Positions 41,870 to 49,134 of a stretch of DNA of 49,134 nucleotides are shown here, piece after piece. Under the pieces are notes generated by a model. The model saw only the letters and a program-made list of their open reading frames with translations. It searched no databases and had not been told where the DNA came from. Where the stretch lies: the NCBI GenBank assembly GCA_003052455.1, contig QAPD01000012.1, forward strand, positions 1 through 49,134. Direction: 5' to 3'. Position 1 is the stretch's first letter. Each line of letters starts with the position of its first letter. The position numbers and the translations under genes were made by a program. The stretch is from Sphaerisporangium cinnabarinum (GTDB taxonomy: Bacteria; Actinomycetota; Actinomycetes; Actinomycetales; Cellulomonadaceae).

Positions 41870-44311
41870 TCAGGCGCGGAGCAGCTGCTCCACCCGGACG
41901 GACCGGCGGCGCGCGACGACGAGCGTCGTCACCGCGACGGACACGAGACCCCACAGGACCAGCGCGACGGCGTCGCCCGCTCCCCCGGCCGCACCGGGGT
42001 CGACGATCGACGTGAGCAGCCGCAGCGCCGAGCCCACGGGCAGCGCGTCGCGCAGGCTGGTGAGGGCGGCCGGGACGGTCGCGACGATGCCGGTCGCGAC
42101 GAGCAGCACCGCGACGAGCAGACCGATCGCGCGCCCGACGTTCCCGAGGAGCGCCGCGAGCGCCTGGTTGAGCGCGACGAACACGACCGACGCGAGCGCC
42201 CCGGTCGCGAGCAGGCCGACCCAGCCGCCCACGCTCGCCCCCTCGACCGCGGCGAGGACGCCGCCGACGACGAGTCCGGTCGCCGCGGCGATCCCCGCCG
42301 GGAGCGCGAGCGCGGCCAGCGCCAGCCGGCCGGGGCCGCGCGTCGACCCGAGGAGCCGCGCCGGGACCGGCGGGAACGCGACGAAGATCGCGAGCGCGCC
42401 GAGCCACAGCGCGAGCACCGCGAACAGCGGGCCGGTCGAGCCGGTCCCGAGGTCGTCGACGCCGGGCGCGGCCACGGGGTCCGCGACGACGGTCGCGAGG
42501 TTCTCGCGCTCCGCGTCGGTGTACGAGGGGATCTGCCCGGTCGCCTCGCCCAGGCCGTCGGCGAGGTCCGACGTGCCGCCCGCGAGCTGCCCGACGCCGC
42601 CCGCGAGGTCGCCCGCGCCCGTCGCCAGCTCCTGGGTGCCGGTCGCGAGCTGGTCCGCGCCGGTCCCGAGCGCGCCGACGCCGTCGGCGAGCTGGTCCGC
42701 GCCGGTCCCGAGCGTCCCGACCCCGGCGGCGAGGCCGTCGGCTCCGGTCGACAGCTGGCCCGCACCACCGGAGAGCTGCGCGGCGCCGACCGCGACCTGG
42801 TCCGCCCCGGGCGCGAGCTGCCCGAGCCCGGCGGAGAGCGCCGCCGCGCCCTGGGCCACGCCGGCGGCACCGGTCGACGCCTGCGCCGCGCCCGTGGCGA
42901 GGTCGTCGGCTCCCGCGGCGAGCTGGTCGACGCCCGCCGCGAGCGCGTACAGGCCGGTCGGGGCGCCACCCTGGCCCGACGGCGAGCCCGCCAGGGCCGC
43001 GTTCCCCGCGGCGACGCCCGTCGCGCCCGCGGCGAGCGGGCGCAGCGCGGCGAGCTGCTGGTCGAGCGCCTGGCACGTCGGGCTCGTCGGGTCCTGCGCG
43101 CACCCGGCGGCGACCTTCTGCTGCTCGAGACCGGCGACGACCTGGGCGAGGCCGTCGGCCACGTCGCGCGAGCCCGTCGCGAGCGCGGTCGCGGTCTCCG
43201 GGAGCGACCGGCCGGTCGACGTGCCGTCGGGCAGCCGCACGTCCGCGATCGAGGCGTCGAGCGCGCCGAGCCCGCTCGCGAGGTCCGACGCCCCGGTGGA
43301 CAGCGCACCCATGCCGCCCGCGAGGCTCTGCGCCCCGGAGGCCAGCTGCCCCGCGCCCGCGGCGCTCTGGTCGACGCCGTCGGCCACCTGCCGCGACCCC
43401 GCGGCGAGGCCCTGGGCGCCGCTCGCGACGCCCTGCGCGCCCGACGCGAGCTGGTCCGCGCCGCTGCCGAGCTCCCCGACGCCGGCGGCGAGGCCGTCCG
43501 CGCCCGTGCCGAGCTCCCCCACCCCGGACGCGAGCGCGCCCGCCCCGGTGGCGATCTCGCCCGCGCCCGACGCGAGCTGCGTCGCCCCGTCGCTCGCCTG
43601 GGCGGCGCCGTCGGCGAGCTGGTCCGCGCCGTCGGCGGCCTCGCCGAGCTGGTCGTGGAGCGTCGTGAAGCCGGTGAGGACGCCGTCCACGTAGTTCTCG
43701 GTGAGCGTCGTGCCGAGCACCGACGTCGCGGTCGTGGTGACGATGCGCGCGAGCGCCTCGTCGACGACCCGCCCGCCGGGCGTCGTCTCGACGGACAGCG
43801 TGGCCTGCGTCGCGTCCGACGGGTCGCCGCCGAACGACGTGGCCGCCGCGGAGAAGTTCTCCGGGATCGTCACGACGGCCGCGTACGTGCCGTCGGCGAG
43901 CCCGGCCGCGGCGTCGTCCGCGTCGGTGATGACCCAGTCGTAGTTCGTCGTCCCCGGGTCGGGCTGCACGGCGACCGCGCCGGTGTCGGTCGAGGCGGCA
44001 CCGCCGCTGACGAGCCCGGCGGTGAGCTGTCGGCCGAGCGGGACGGTCTGGCCGTCCACCTCGACGGGCTCGTCGAGGTTCACGACCGCGGCCTTGACCG
44101 TGTCGAGGCGTTCCTGCGGGTTCCACAGCGCCCACAGGAGCAGGCCGAGGACGGCGAGGGGCAGCGCGACGGCGGCGGCCACGGTCCACGCGCGCCGGGC
44201 GTCGACGCGACGGGGGCGCGCCCCGCCGGTCGGTGCCGCCAGGGCCGTCGGGTCGGCGGTCGGGTGGGCGGTCGGGTCGGTCGGGACCGGCTCGGGCGGG
44301 AAGACGCTCAT
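41870..44311 (-). CDS. YhgE/Pip-family membrane protein
   Basis: 813-residue membrane protein of the YhgE/Pip (phage infection protein) family. One transmembrane helix (about residues 45-65) is followed by an extracellular domain with VKAAVVNLDEPVEVDGQTVPLGRQL and a typical VVTIPENFSAA. A region of about 380 residues is built of short GAxxLAxG-type repeats, expected to form an extended coiled coil. Five C-terminal helices (about 620-800) follow. The family is often found with ABC or MMPL transporters. The ATG overlaps the stop of the MMPL gene by 4 bp. Function is not established. Confidence 0.88.
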   Translation of the reverse strand: MSVFPPEPVPTDPTAHPTADPTALAAPTGGARPRRVDARRAWTVAAAVALPLAVLGLLLWALWNPQERLDTVKAAVVNLDEPVEVDGQTVPLGRQLTAGLVSGGAASTDTGAVAVQPDPGTTNYDWVITDADDAAAGLADGTYAAVVTIPENFSAAATSFGGDPSDATQATLSVETTPGGRVVDEALARIVTTTATSVLGTTLTENYVDGVLTGFTTLHDQLGEAADGADQLADGAAQASDGATQLASGAGEIATGAGALASGVGELGTGADGLAAGVGELGSGADQLASGAQGVASGAQGLAAGSRQVADGVDQSAAGAGQLASGAQSLAGGMGALSTGASDLASGLGALDASIADVRLPDGTSTGRSLPETATALATGSRDVADGLAQVVAGLEQQKVAAGCAQDPTSPTCQALDQQLAALRPLAAGATGVAAGNAALAGSPSGQGGAPTGLYALAAGVDQLAAGADDLATGAAQASTGAAGVAQGAAALSAGLGQLAPGADQVAVGAAQLSGGAGQLSTGADGLAAGVGTLGTGADQLADGVGALGTGADQLATGTQELATGAGDLAGGVGQLAGGTSDLADGLGEATGQIPSYTDAERENLATVVADPVAAPGVDDLGTGSTGPLFAVLALWLGALAIFVAFPPVPARLLGSTRGPGRLALAALALPAGIAAATGLVVGGVLAAVEGASVGGWVGLLATGALASVVFVALNQALAALLGNVGRAIGLLVAVLLVATGIVATVPAALTSLRDALPVGSALRLLTSIVDPGAAGGAGDAVALVLWGLVSVAVTTLVVARRRSVRVEQLLRA

Positions 44312-47238
44312 GCGGGCACCTCCTCGGTGCGCGGGCCGACGACGGGCGCGGCGGGGACGGTGCGGTCGGGCTGGTGCGGGTCGTGCAGGTCGAGCACGGG
44401 CGTCTCGGGCGGGGCGAGGTCCGTCGGTGCGGGCCCGACGGCGCCCAGCACCACCGCCGTGCCGCGACCCGCCGCGTCGGCGAGCACCTCGGCCAGCGCG
44501 GCCCGCTCGGCGGGTGACGTGACGGCGTCGGTCCCGACGACGGCCAGGAGCCGGGGCCGCTCGCGCAGGACCTCGGCGACGCTCGCCGCGGCCGGCACAC
44601 GGTGCGCGGCGGGCGCCGGGGCGTCGCCCGGGAGCGCGGCGACGTCCGCCGCGAGGTCCACGAGCGCCACCCGGCGCCGCACGGTCAGCGCACGCTCCGG
44701 CAGCACCAGACCCGTGACCTTGAGCGCCCCGCTCGTCGGGCGCAGGCGCCCCGCGAGCGCCAGGACGACCCCGGACACCGCCGCGGGCGACTCCCCGTGC
44801 ACGACGAGCGACCCGCCGTCGGGCACCCGGACCGTGACCGGCTCGGCCAGCGGGCCGCGCGCGCCCGCGACGACGAGGTCGTGCGCGACGACCGCGTCCG
44901 TGCTGCCCGGCTCCGGCCAGTCCGCGAGCGCGAGCTCCTTCGACAGGCCCTCGCCCTCGACGTCGAACGACGGCAGCACCCGGTCGAGCCAGCGCGGCAT
45001 CCACCACGCCTTGTCGCCCAGCAGGGCGAGCACGGCCGGGACAAGCGTCATGCGCACGACGAACGCGTCGACGAGCACGCCGACCGCGAGGCCGAGCGCG
45101 ATGGGTTTGAGGCTCATGTCGCCCTCGGGCACGAACGCCACGAACACGGCGAACATGATGACCGCGGCCGCGGTGACGACCTTCGCGGACGCCTGGAACC
45201 CCGTGAAGATCGACCGCCGCGCCTGGCCCGAGTGGACGTAGTCCTCACGGATGCGCGCCACGAGGAACACCTCGTAGTCCATCGCGAGGCCGAACAGCAC
45301 GCCCATGAGGACGATCGGCATGAACGAGATGACCGGCCCGAGCCGTGTCACGTGCAGCGCGTCCGCGAGGAACCCGTGCTCGAACACGAGGGTCACGACG
45401 CCGAAGGCCGCGCCGACCGAGAACAGGTAGCCGAGCGTCGCCTTGATCGGCACCGCGACCGACCGGAACACCATGGTCAGCAGCACGAGCGACAGGCCGA
45501 CGACGACGAACGCGAACGGCAGCAGCGCCGCCCCGAGCTTCGCCGAGACGTCGATCCCCACCGCCGTGAAGCCCGTGACCGCGAGGTCGACGCCGTACTC
45601 GTCGAGGAAGTGGTCGTGCTGCGCGCGGATCTCCGTGACGAGGTCCTTCGTCTCCTCCGAGTCCGGCGCACCGGTCGGGACGACCTGCACGATGCCTGTG
45701 TCCGCGGTGAGGTTCGGCGTCGCGAGCGGCACGTCCGCCACGCCCGGGAGGTCGGCGATCTCGTCGCCCAGGTCGTTCATGAGCCCCACGGGGTCCGTCG
45801 ACGTGACGATCGTGCCCGTGACGATGAGCGGTCCGTTGAAGCCCGGGCCGAAGTGCTCCGACACGAGGTCGTACGTGACGCGCGCCTGGTTGTCCTCGGG
45901 CAGCGTCCCCGCGTCGGGAAGCGCGAGCTGCAGGTCCCGCGCCGGCAGCGTGAGCAGCACGATCGCGGCGACGACGAGCCCGATGGTCAGCAGCGGGATC
46001 CGCGTGACGGCGCGCACCCACCCCGCGAAGAACCGGTTGCGGTGCTCTGTGGTCGTCGTCGAGCTCACGGCGTCCGTGGTCGGGTCCGCGGCGGTCCGTC
46101 GCCCGGGCGCCCCGGTCGCCCCGGTCGCCCCGGTCGCCCCGGTCGCCCCGGTCGACCTTCCGCCGTCCGCTCCCGCGGCCGCACGGCGTCGCCCACGCCC
46201 ACGACGGCGCGGTGCCTTCGGGCGGAGGCGCTCGCCCGCGAACCCCAGCATGGCGGGCAGCAACGTGATCGAGACGAGGACGGCGAGCCCGACGCCGACG
46301 GCGGCGGCGACGCCCATGACGGTGAGGAACGGGATGCCGGCGACGCCGAGGCCGACGAGCGCGATCATGACGGTGAGGCCCGCGAAGATGACGGCCGAGC
46401 CGGCGGTCGCGACGGCCCGCGCCGTCGCCTCCTCGACGCTGAGGCCGGTCGCGAGCTCGTCGCGCTGCCGGGACACGATGAACAGCGCGTAGTCGATGCC
46501 GACGGCGAGGCCGAGCATGACGGCGAGCATCGGGGTCGTGGAGTTGATCTGGGCGACGGCGGTCGCGGCGAACAGCAGCCCCATGCTCACGCCGACCCCG
46601 ACGACGGCGTTGAGGAGCGGCAGCCCGGCCGCGACGAACGAGCCGAACGTGAGCACGAGCACGACGAGCGCGACGAGGAGGCCGAGCGCCTCGGTGACGG
46701 TGAGCGTCGGGAACTCGGTGCTGAAGAGCTGCCCGCCGAGCGCGGCCTGCGCGCCGTCGGGCAGGGCCGCGGCGAGGTCGTCGACGACGTCGCCGAGCGC
46801 GTCCTTCGTGGCGTCGGTGACCTCGCTCTGGCCCTCGTCGAGCTGGACGGTCATGAGGGTCGCGACGTCGTCGTCGCTGACCGACGCGGGCATGGTGTCG
46901 TCGTAGGGGGAGGTGACGGCGGCGACGCCGTCGACGTCGCCGAGCGCGGTGACGGCGTCCTCCACGGGGCCGCGGACGGCGTCGTCCTCGACGGTCGAGC
47001 CGTCGGGCGCGACGACCACGACCTGCGCCGACGCGCCGCTGACCTGCGGGAACGTCGCGGCGAGACGGTCGAGCGCGGCCTGCGACTCGGTGCCGGGGAT
47101 GGTCACCTCGTCGTCGAGGCCCTGGCCGACGAGCCCGGCGAGGCCTCCAGCCAGCACGAGGATGCCGATCCAGGCCACGAGGACGAGCCGGCGCGCCCCG
47201 ACCGCCCAACGGCCGAGCGAGTACAGCGCTGAGGACAC
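44308..47238 (-). CDS. MMPL/RND transporter with degenerate ABC-ATPase-like C-terminus
   Basis: 976-residue transporter. Residues 1-780 form a standard two-repeat MMPL protein: an extracellular domain after TM1, six-helix blocks with GLAVGIDYALFIVSRQRDEL and FGLAMDYEVFLVARIREDYV as the RND-type proton-path motifs. The C-terminal region (about 783-976) resembles an ABC nucleotide-binding domain: VRVPDGGSLVVHGESPAAV and LALAGRLRPTSGALKVTG in the Walker A region, RPRLLAVVGTD...SPAERAALAEVL in the Walker B region. Key residues are missing, so it probably does not hydrolyse ATP. GGGAGG is 6 nt before the GTG start. Confidence 0.9.
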   Translation of the reverse strand: MSSALYSLGRWAVGARRLVLVAWIGILVLAGGLAGLVGQGLDDEVTIPGTESQAALDRLAATFPQVSGASAQVVVVAPDGSTVEDDAVRGPVEDAVTALGDVDGVAAVTSPYDDTMPASVSDDDVATLMTVQLDEGQSEVTDATKDALGDVVDDLAAALPDGAQAALGGQLFSTEFPTLTVTEALGLLVALVVLVLTFGSFVAAGLPLLNAVVGVGVSMGLLFAATAVAQINSTTPMLAVMLGLAVGIDYALFIVSRQRDELATGLSVEEATARAVATAGSAVIFAGLTVMIALVGLGVAGIPFLTVMGVAAAVGVGLAVLVSITLLPAMLGFAGERLRPKAPRRRGRGRRRAAAGADGGRSTGATGATGATGATGAPGRRTAADPTTDAVSSTTTTEHRNRFFAGWVRAVTRIPLLTIGLVVAAIVLLTLPARDLQLALPDAGTLPEDNQARVTYDLVSEHFGPGFNGPLIVTGTIVTSTDPVGLMNDLGDEIADLPGVADVPLATPNLTADTGIVQVVPTGAPDSEETKDLVTEIRAQHDHFLDEYGVDLAVTGFTAVGIDVSAKLGAALLPFAFVVVGLSLVLLTMVFRSVAVPIKATLGYLFSVGAAFGVVTLVFEHGFLADALHVTRLGPVISFMPIVLMGVLFGLAMDYEVFLVARIREDYVHSGQARRSIFTGFQASAKVVTAAAVIMFAVFVAFVPEGDMSLKPIALGLAVGVLVDAFVVRMTLVPAVLALLGDKAWWMPRWLDRVLPSFDVEGEGLSKELALADWPEPGSTDAVVAHDLVVAGARGPLAEPVTVRVPDGGSLVVHGESPAAVSGVVLALAGRLRPTSGALKVTGLVLPERALTVRRRVALVDLAADVAALPGDAPAPAAHRVPAAASVAEVLRERPRLLAVVGTDAVTSPAERAALAEVLADAAGRGTAVVLGAVGPAPTDLAPPETPVLDLHDPHQPDRTVPAAPVVGPRTEEVPA
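46108..46152. repeat. Five 9-bp tandem repeats in MMPL gene
   Basis: Five exact CGCCCCGGT units encode a Gly-Ala-Thr run (residues about 363-377) in the cytoplasmic linker between the two halves of the transporter. Confidence 0.85.
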
Positions 47239-47273
47239 GAGCGGCCTCCCGGGGAGAGTGCAGACGGATTCGA

Positions 47274-47313
47274 GGATACGCCGCTGTATCCGATGCGCGA
47301 ACGTATCGGATAC
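47274..47313. promoter_or_regulatory. TetR operator between MMPL and tetR-like gene
   Basis: GTATCCGAT (47286-47294) and ATCGGATAC (47305-47313) are perfect inverted repeats 10 bp apart; a further GGATAC half-site at 47274-47279 pairs with GTATCC at 47286-47291. They lie in the 129-bp gap between the divergent genes. Confidence 0.72.
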
Positions 47314-47367
47314 ACTCGTGCATCGCAAGGCCGCCCGGTTCGGGCGGCACCGTCCGACAGTGGGAGC

Positions 47368-48069
47368 ATGTCCGGCGTGACGACGGACCTCGACCCGACC
47401 CGAGTCGACCGCGCGGAGAGCGACGCACCGCTCTCGCGGCGCCGCGAGCGCACGCGCGAGCGCCTGCTCGACGCCGCCTACGGCCTGTTCGCCGAGCACG
47501 GCATCAACGGCACCTCGATCGAGGCGGTGTGCGAGGCCGCGGGCTTCACCCGCGGCGCCTTCTACTCGAACTTCGAGTCGAAGGAGTCCCTCTTCCTCGC
47601 CCTCACGGAGCGCGAGATCCGGACGCGCATGCGGAGCCTCGAGGCCGCCGTCGAGCACCTGCCCGACGACCCGGTCCGGGACGGCGTCATCGCGCCGGAC
47701 ACCATCGCGGCGATCGTCGCGGCCGTCATGGCCGACCCACGCGACGAGCGCCGCTGGTGCCTCATGAGCGCGGAGCTCGAGCTGCTCGCGCTGCGCGACC
47801 CGCAGGTCGCGGCGCGGTTCGCCGACCAGGAGGAGTCGTTCCGCACCGAGCTCGCGGACATCCTCACGCGCGTCCTCAGGGAGGTCGGCATGCGGTTCGC
47901 GATCGACCCGGCCGCGGCGACGCGCGTGCTGATCAGCGCGTACACGTGCGCGGCGCGCGACGCGTTCCTCAGCCCCGCGGGCGACGACGCCGTGCAGCGC
48001 GCGCAGACCGCCGACTGGCTCCCGGCGCTCGTGGGCCGGCTCGTCGAGCCGGTGCCCGCTCCGGCCTGA
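47368..48069 (+). CDS. TetR/AcrR-family regulator
   Basis: 233-residue TetR-type repressor. The helix-turn-helix is RRERTRERLLDAAYGLFAEHG to AVCEAAGFTRGAFYSNFESKESLFLAL in extent (about residues 20-75). The C-terminal ligand domain is unrelated to named families. The ATG at 47368 follows GACAGT by 6 nt and may be leaderless. It is divergent from the MMPL-YhgE/Pip operon and an inverted repeat lies between, so it most likely represses that operon. Confidence 0.88.
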   Translation: MSGVTTDLDPTRVDRAESDAPLSRRRERTRERLLDAAYGLFAEHGINGTSIEAVCEAAGFTRGAFYSNFESKESLFLALTEREIRTRMRSLEAAVEHLPDDPVRDGVIAPDTIAAIVAAVMADPRDERRWCLMSAELELLALRDPQVAARFADQEESFRTELADILTRVLREVGMRFAIDPAAATRVLISAYTCAARDAFLSPAGDDAVQRAQTADWLPALVGRLVEPVPAPA

Positions 48070-48113
48070 GGCCCCCCCTTCGCGCTGTGGGTGGCGCGCG
48101 TCACACTGGGGTC

Positions 48114-48479
48114 ATGACACTCACCTTCAGCGGCGCCGTGGTCGACTGCGCCGACCCCGCCGTCGTGGCGGACTTCTGGCAGGCCGCGCTCGGGTGGACG
48201 GGGCGCGAGACCGGGCCGCACGGCGAGGCCGTGCTCTTCCCGCGCGACGGCGAGACGATCCTCGGACCGCCGAGCCTCGTCTTCCAGCGCGTCCCCGAGG
48301 GCAAGACGGTGAAGAACCGCCTGCACCTCGACTTCTCGTCGTCGACCCAGGCCGCCGACGTCGCGCGGCTCGAAGGGCTCGGCGCGCGCCGCGTCGACGT
48401 CGGGCAGGGCGAGCACGAGACGTTCGTCGTCCTGGCGGACGTCGAGGGCAACGAGTTCTGCGTCCTGCGCGGCGACTGA
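48114..48479 (+). CDS. VOC-family protein (glyoxalase-like fold)
   Basis: 121-residue protein of the vicinal oxygen chelate superfamily. It starts with LTFSGAVVDCADPAVVADFWQAALGW in extent, the typical first beta-alpha unit, and ends in VVLADVEGNEFCVLRG, the usual last strands. Proteins of this length group often are annotated as VOC or glyoxalase-like and may act as enzymes or bind antibiotics; nothing specific is shown. The ATG lies 6 nt from CACACT. Confidence 0.88.
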   Translation: MTLTFSGAVVDCADPAVVADFWQAALGWTGRETGPHGEAVLFPRDGETILGPPSLVFQRVPEGKTVKNRLHLDFSSSTQAADVARLEGLGARRVDVGQGEHETFVVLADVEGNEFCVLRGD

Positions 48480-48489
48480 CCTCTCCGCG

Positions 48490-49134
48490 TCAGGCGGGGT
48501 CGGGGCGGTACACCGCGGCAGAACCCGGGGGCGGCTCCCCCACGTCCGCGACGGGGCGCGGGTCGTACGCCTCCGCCGTGAGGTCTGCCCGCTCGACGCG
48601 CGAGAGCCGGAACCACCGGACCGCCTCGCGCGTGCGGCACCACGCGACGAGGTACCAGCGGCCGTCGGTGTGCGCGAGGAGCACGGGCTCCACCCGACGC
48701 GTCGACGTCGCGCCACGGCCGTCCCGGTACCGGATCGCCAGCACGCGCGAGCCCGCGATCGACTGCTCGACCGCGCGCAGCACGCCGAGGTGCGTCCGCG
48801 CCCACCCGACGACGTCGCCCCGGCCCGGCGCGGCCGTGCCGTCGTGCGGTTCTCCTGAGGATGCGCCGTCGGGCGGGCTGGCGGGCGGGCTGGCGGGCGG
48901 GGCGCCGTCGGGCGGGCTCGCAGGCGGGACGGCGTCGGTCAGGTCCGGGTCCGGCGCGGCGTGGCGGACCCACACCCACCGCGGCGAGCGCCCCGCCCCG
49001 CCGCGCGGCCCCCCGCCCCGAGCGCCGCCCACCCCCTCCCGCGGGCGGCGAGGGCGTCCACCGCGAACGGGCTGCCGGGCGGGAGCGTCGCGAGCGCGAC
49101 GGCCAAGGAGACGGCCTGGGCGGGCGTGGAGGTC
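48490..49134 (-). CDS. WYL-domain regulator, partial, apparent frameshift
   Basis: C-terminal part of a YafY-type regulator: the WYL domain is clear (SRVLAIRYRDGRGATSTRRV, VLLAHTDGRWYLVAWCRTR, REAVRWFRLSRVERADLT). The frame that carries it is open up to the edge but is only GR/P-rich beyond 49032. The neighbouring frame instead reads TPAQAVSLAVALATLPPG and SPFAVDALAARG, a pattern expected just before the WYL domain in this family. Joining both frames needs one added base (or two removed) in the C-rich stretch near 48985-49035. The N-terminal helix-turn-helix would lie outside the window. A GTG at 49030-49032 is unlikely to be the real start. Confidence 0.7.
   Translation of the reverse strand, partial: DLHARPGRLLGRRARDAPARQPVRGGRPRRPREGVGGARGGGPRGGAGRSPRWVWVRHAAPDPDLTDAVPPASPPDGAPPASPPASPPDGASSGEPHDGTAAPGRGDVVGWARTHLGVLRAVEQSIAGSRVLAIRYRDGRGATSTRRVEPVLLAHTDGRWYLVAWCRTREAVRWFRLSRVERADLTAEAYDPRPVADVGEPPPGSAAVYRPDPA

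Noticed and set aside
49030-49032. GTG as the true start of the WYL regulator
   Set aside because: The WYL domain is expected to follow a helix-turn-helix and a conserved helical region; part of that is seen in another frame beyond this codon, so the gene very likely begins outside the window.

Overview
The window is very GC-rich (well above 70% by eye), gene-dense, and uses GTG/TTG starts and 4-bp GTGA/ATGA stop-start overlaps freely. Together with a NarL-type two-component pair, a DasR-type GntR regulator with dre operators, HxlR, WYL and AbiEi-type regulators, and many apparently leaderless starts, this points to an actinomycete of the Micrococcales, probably Cellulomonadaceae or Promicromonosporaceae (Cellulomonas, Cellulosimicrobium, Isoptericola-like). 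This is an inference from gene content, not a database match. I saw no rRNA, tRNA, insertion sequence, prophage or CRISPR array.

Layout. 1-1.8 kb: an AbiE-like type IV toxin-antitoxin pair with a 17-bp-periodic operator. 1.9-4.6 kb: frdAB-like fumarate reductase / succinate dehydrogenase without membrane-anchor genes. 4.8-7.3 kb: lipoprotein, small GNAT protein, MFS transporter. 7.4-8.0 kb: MazEF-like toxin-antitoxin pair. 8.2-10.8 kb: XRE-cupin regulator divergent from a His-rich methyltransferase and a thioredoxin-reductase-like flavoprotein. 11-15.5 kb: pyruvate oxidase (poxB) overlapping recQ, then an APH-type kinase. 15.6-17.7 kb: NfeD plus flotillin. 17.8-21 kb: GAP-family membrane protein and a two-component system. 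21.1-25.1 kb: PfkB kinase, pentapeptide-repeat protein, two tandem imine-reductase-like enzymes and a divergent HxlR regulator. 25.2-27.5 kb: MFS exporter and TIM-barrel sugar isomerase.

27.6-33.3 kb is a complete split phosphotransferase system: HPr, EI, a GlcNAc/glucose-family EIIC, two EIIB proteins and EIIA, with its own DasR-like repressor and three dre-like operators placed on the promoters. A small secreted two-cysteine protein with a structured leader follows (33.5 kb). 33.8-40.1 kb is a copper island: two CsoR-like operators drive copZ, a membrane-anchored His-rich protein, copA and a YHS protein in one direction, and a 93-residue unknown protein plus an NHL-repeat thioredoxin protein in the other.

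40.2-47.2 kb, minus strand, holds an uncommon set: a small protein resembling the N-terminal domain of the adjacent cytoplasmic trypsin-like (NAL1-type) protease, a YhgE/Pip protein, and an MMPL transporter whose C-terminus looks like a degenerate ABC ATPase. A divergent TetR regulator with an inverted-repeat operator faces the MMPL gene. The window ends with a VOC protein and a WYL regulator that runs off the edge and appears frameshifted.

The strongest candidates for something new are the protease/small-protein pair (40.3-41.8 kb), the MMPL-pseudo-ABC fusion with YhgE/Pip (41.9-47.2 kb), the copper-controlled 93-residue/NHL-thioredoxin pair (33.8-36.1 kb), and the structured leader of the small secreted protein (33.4-33.7 kb).
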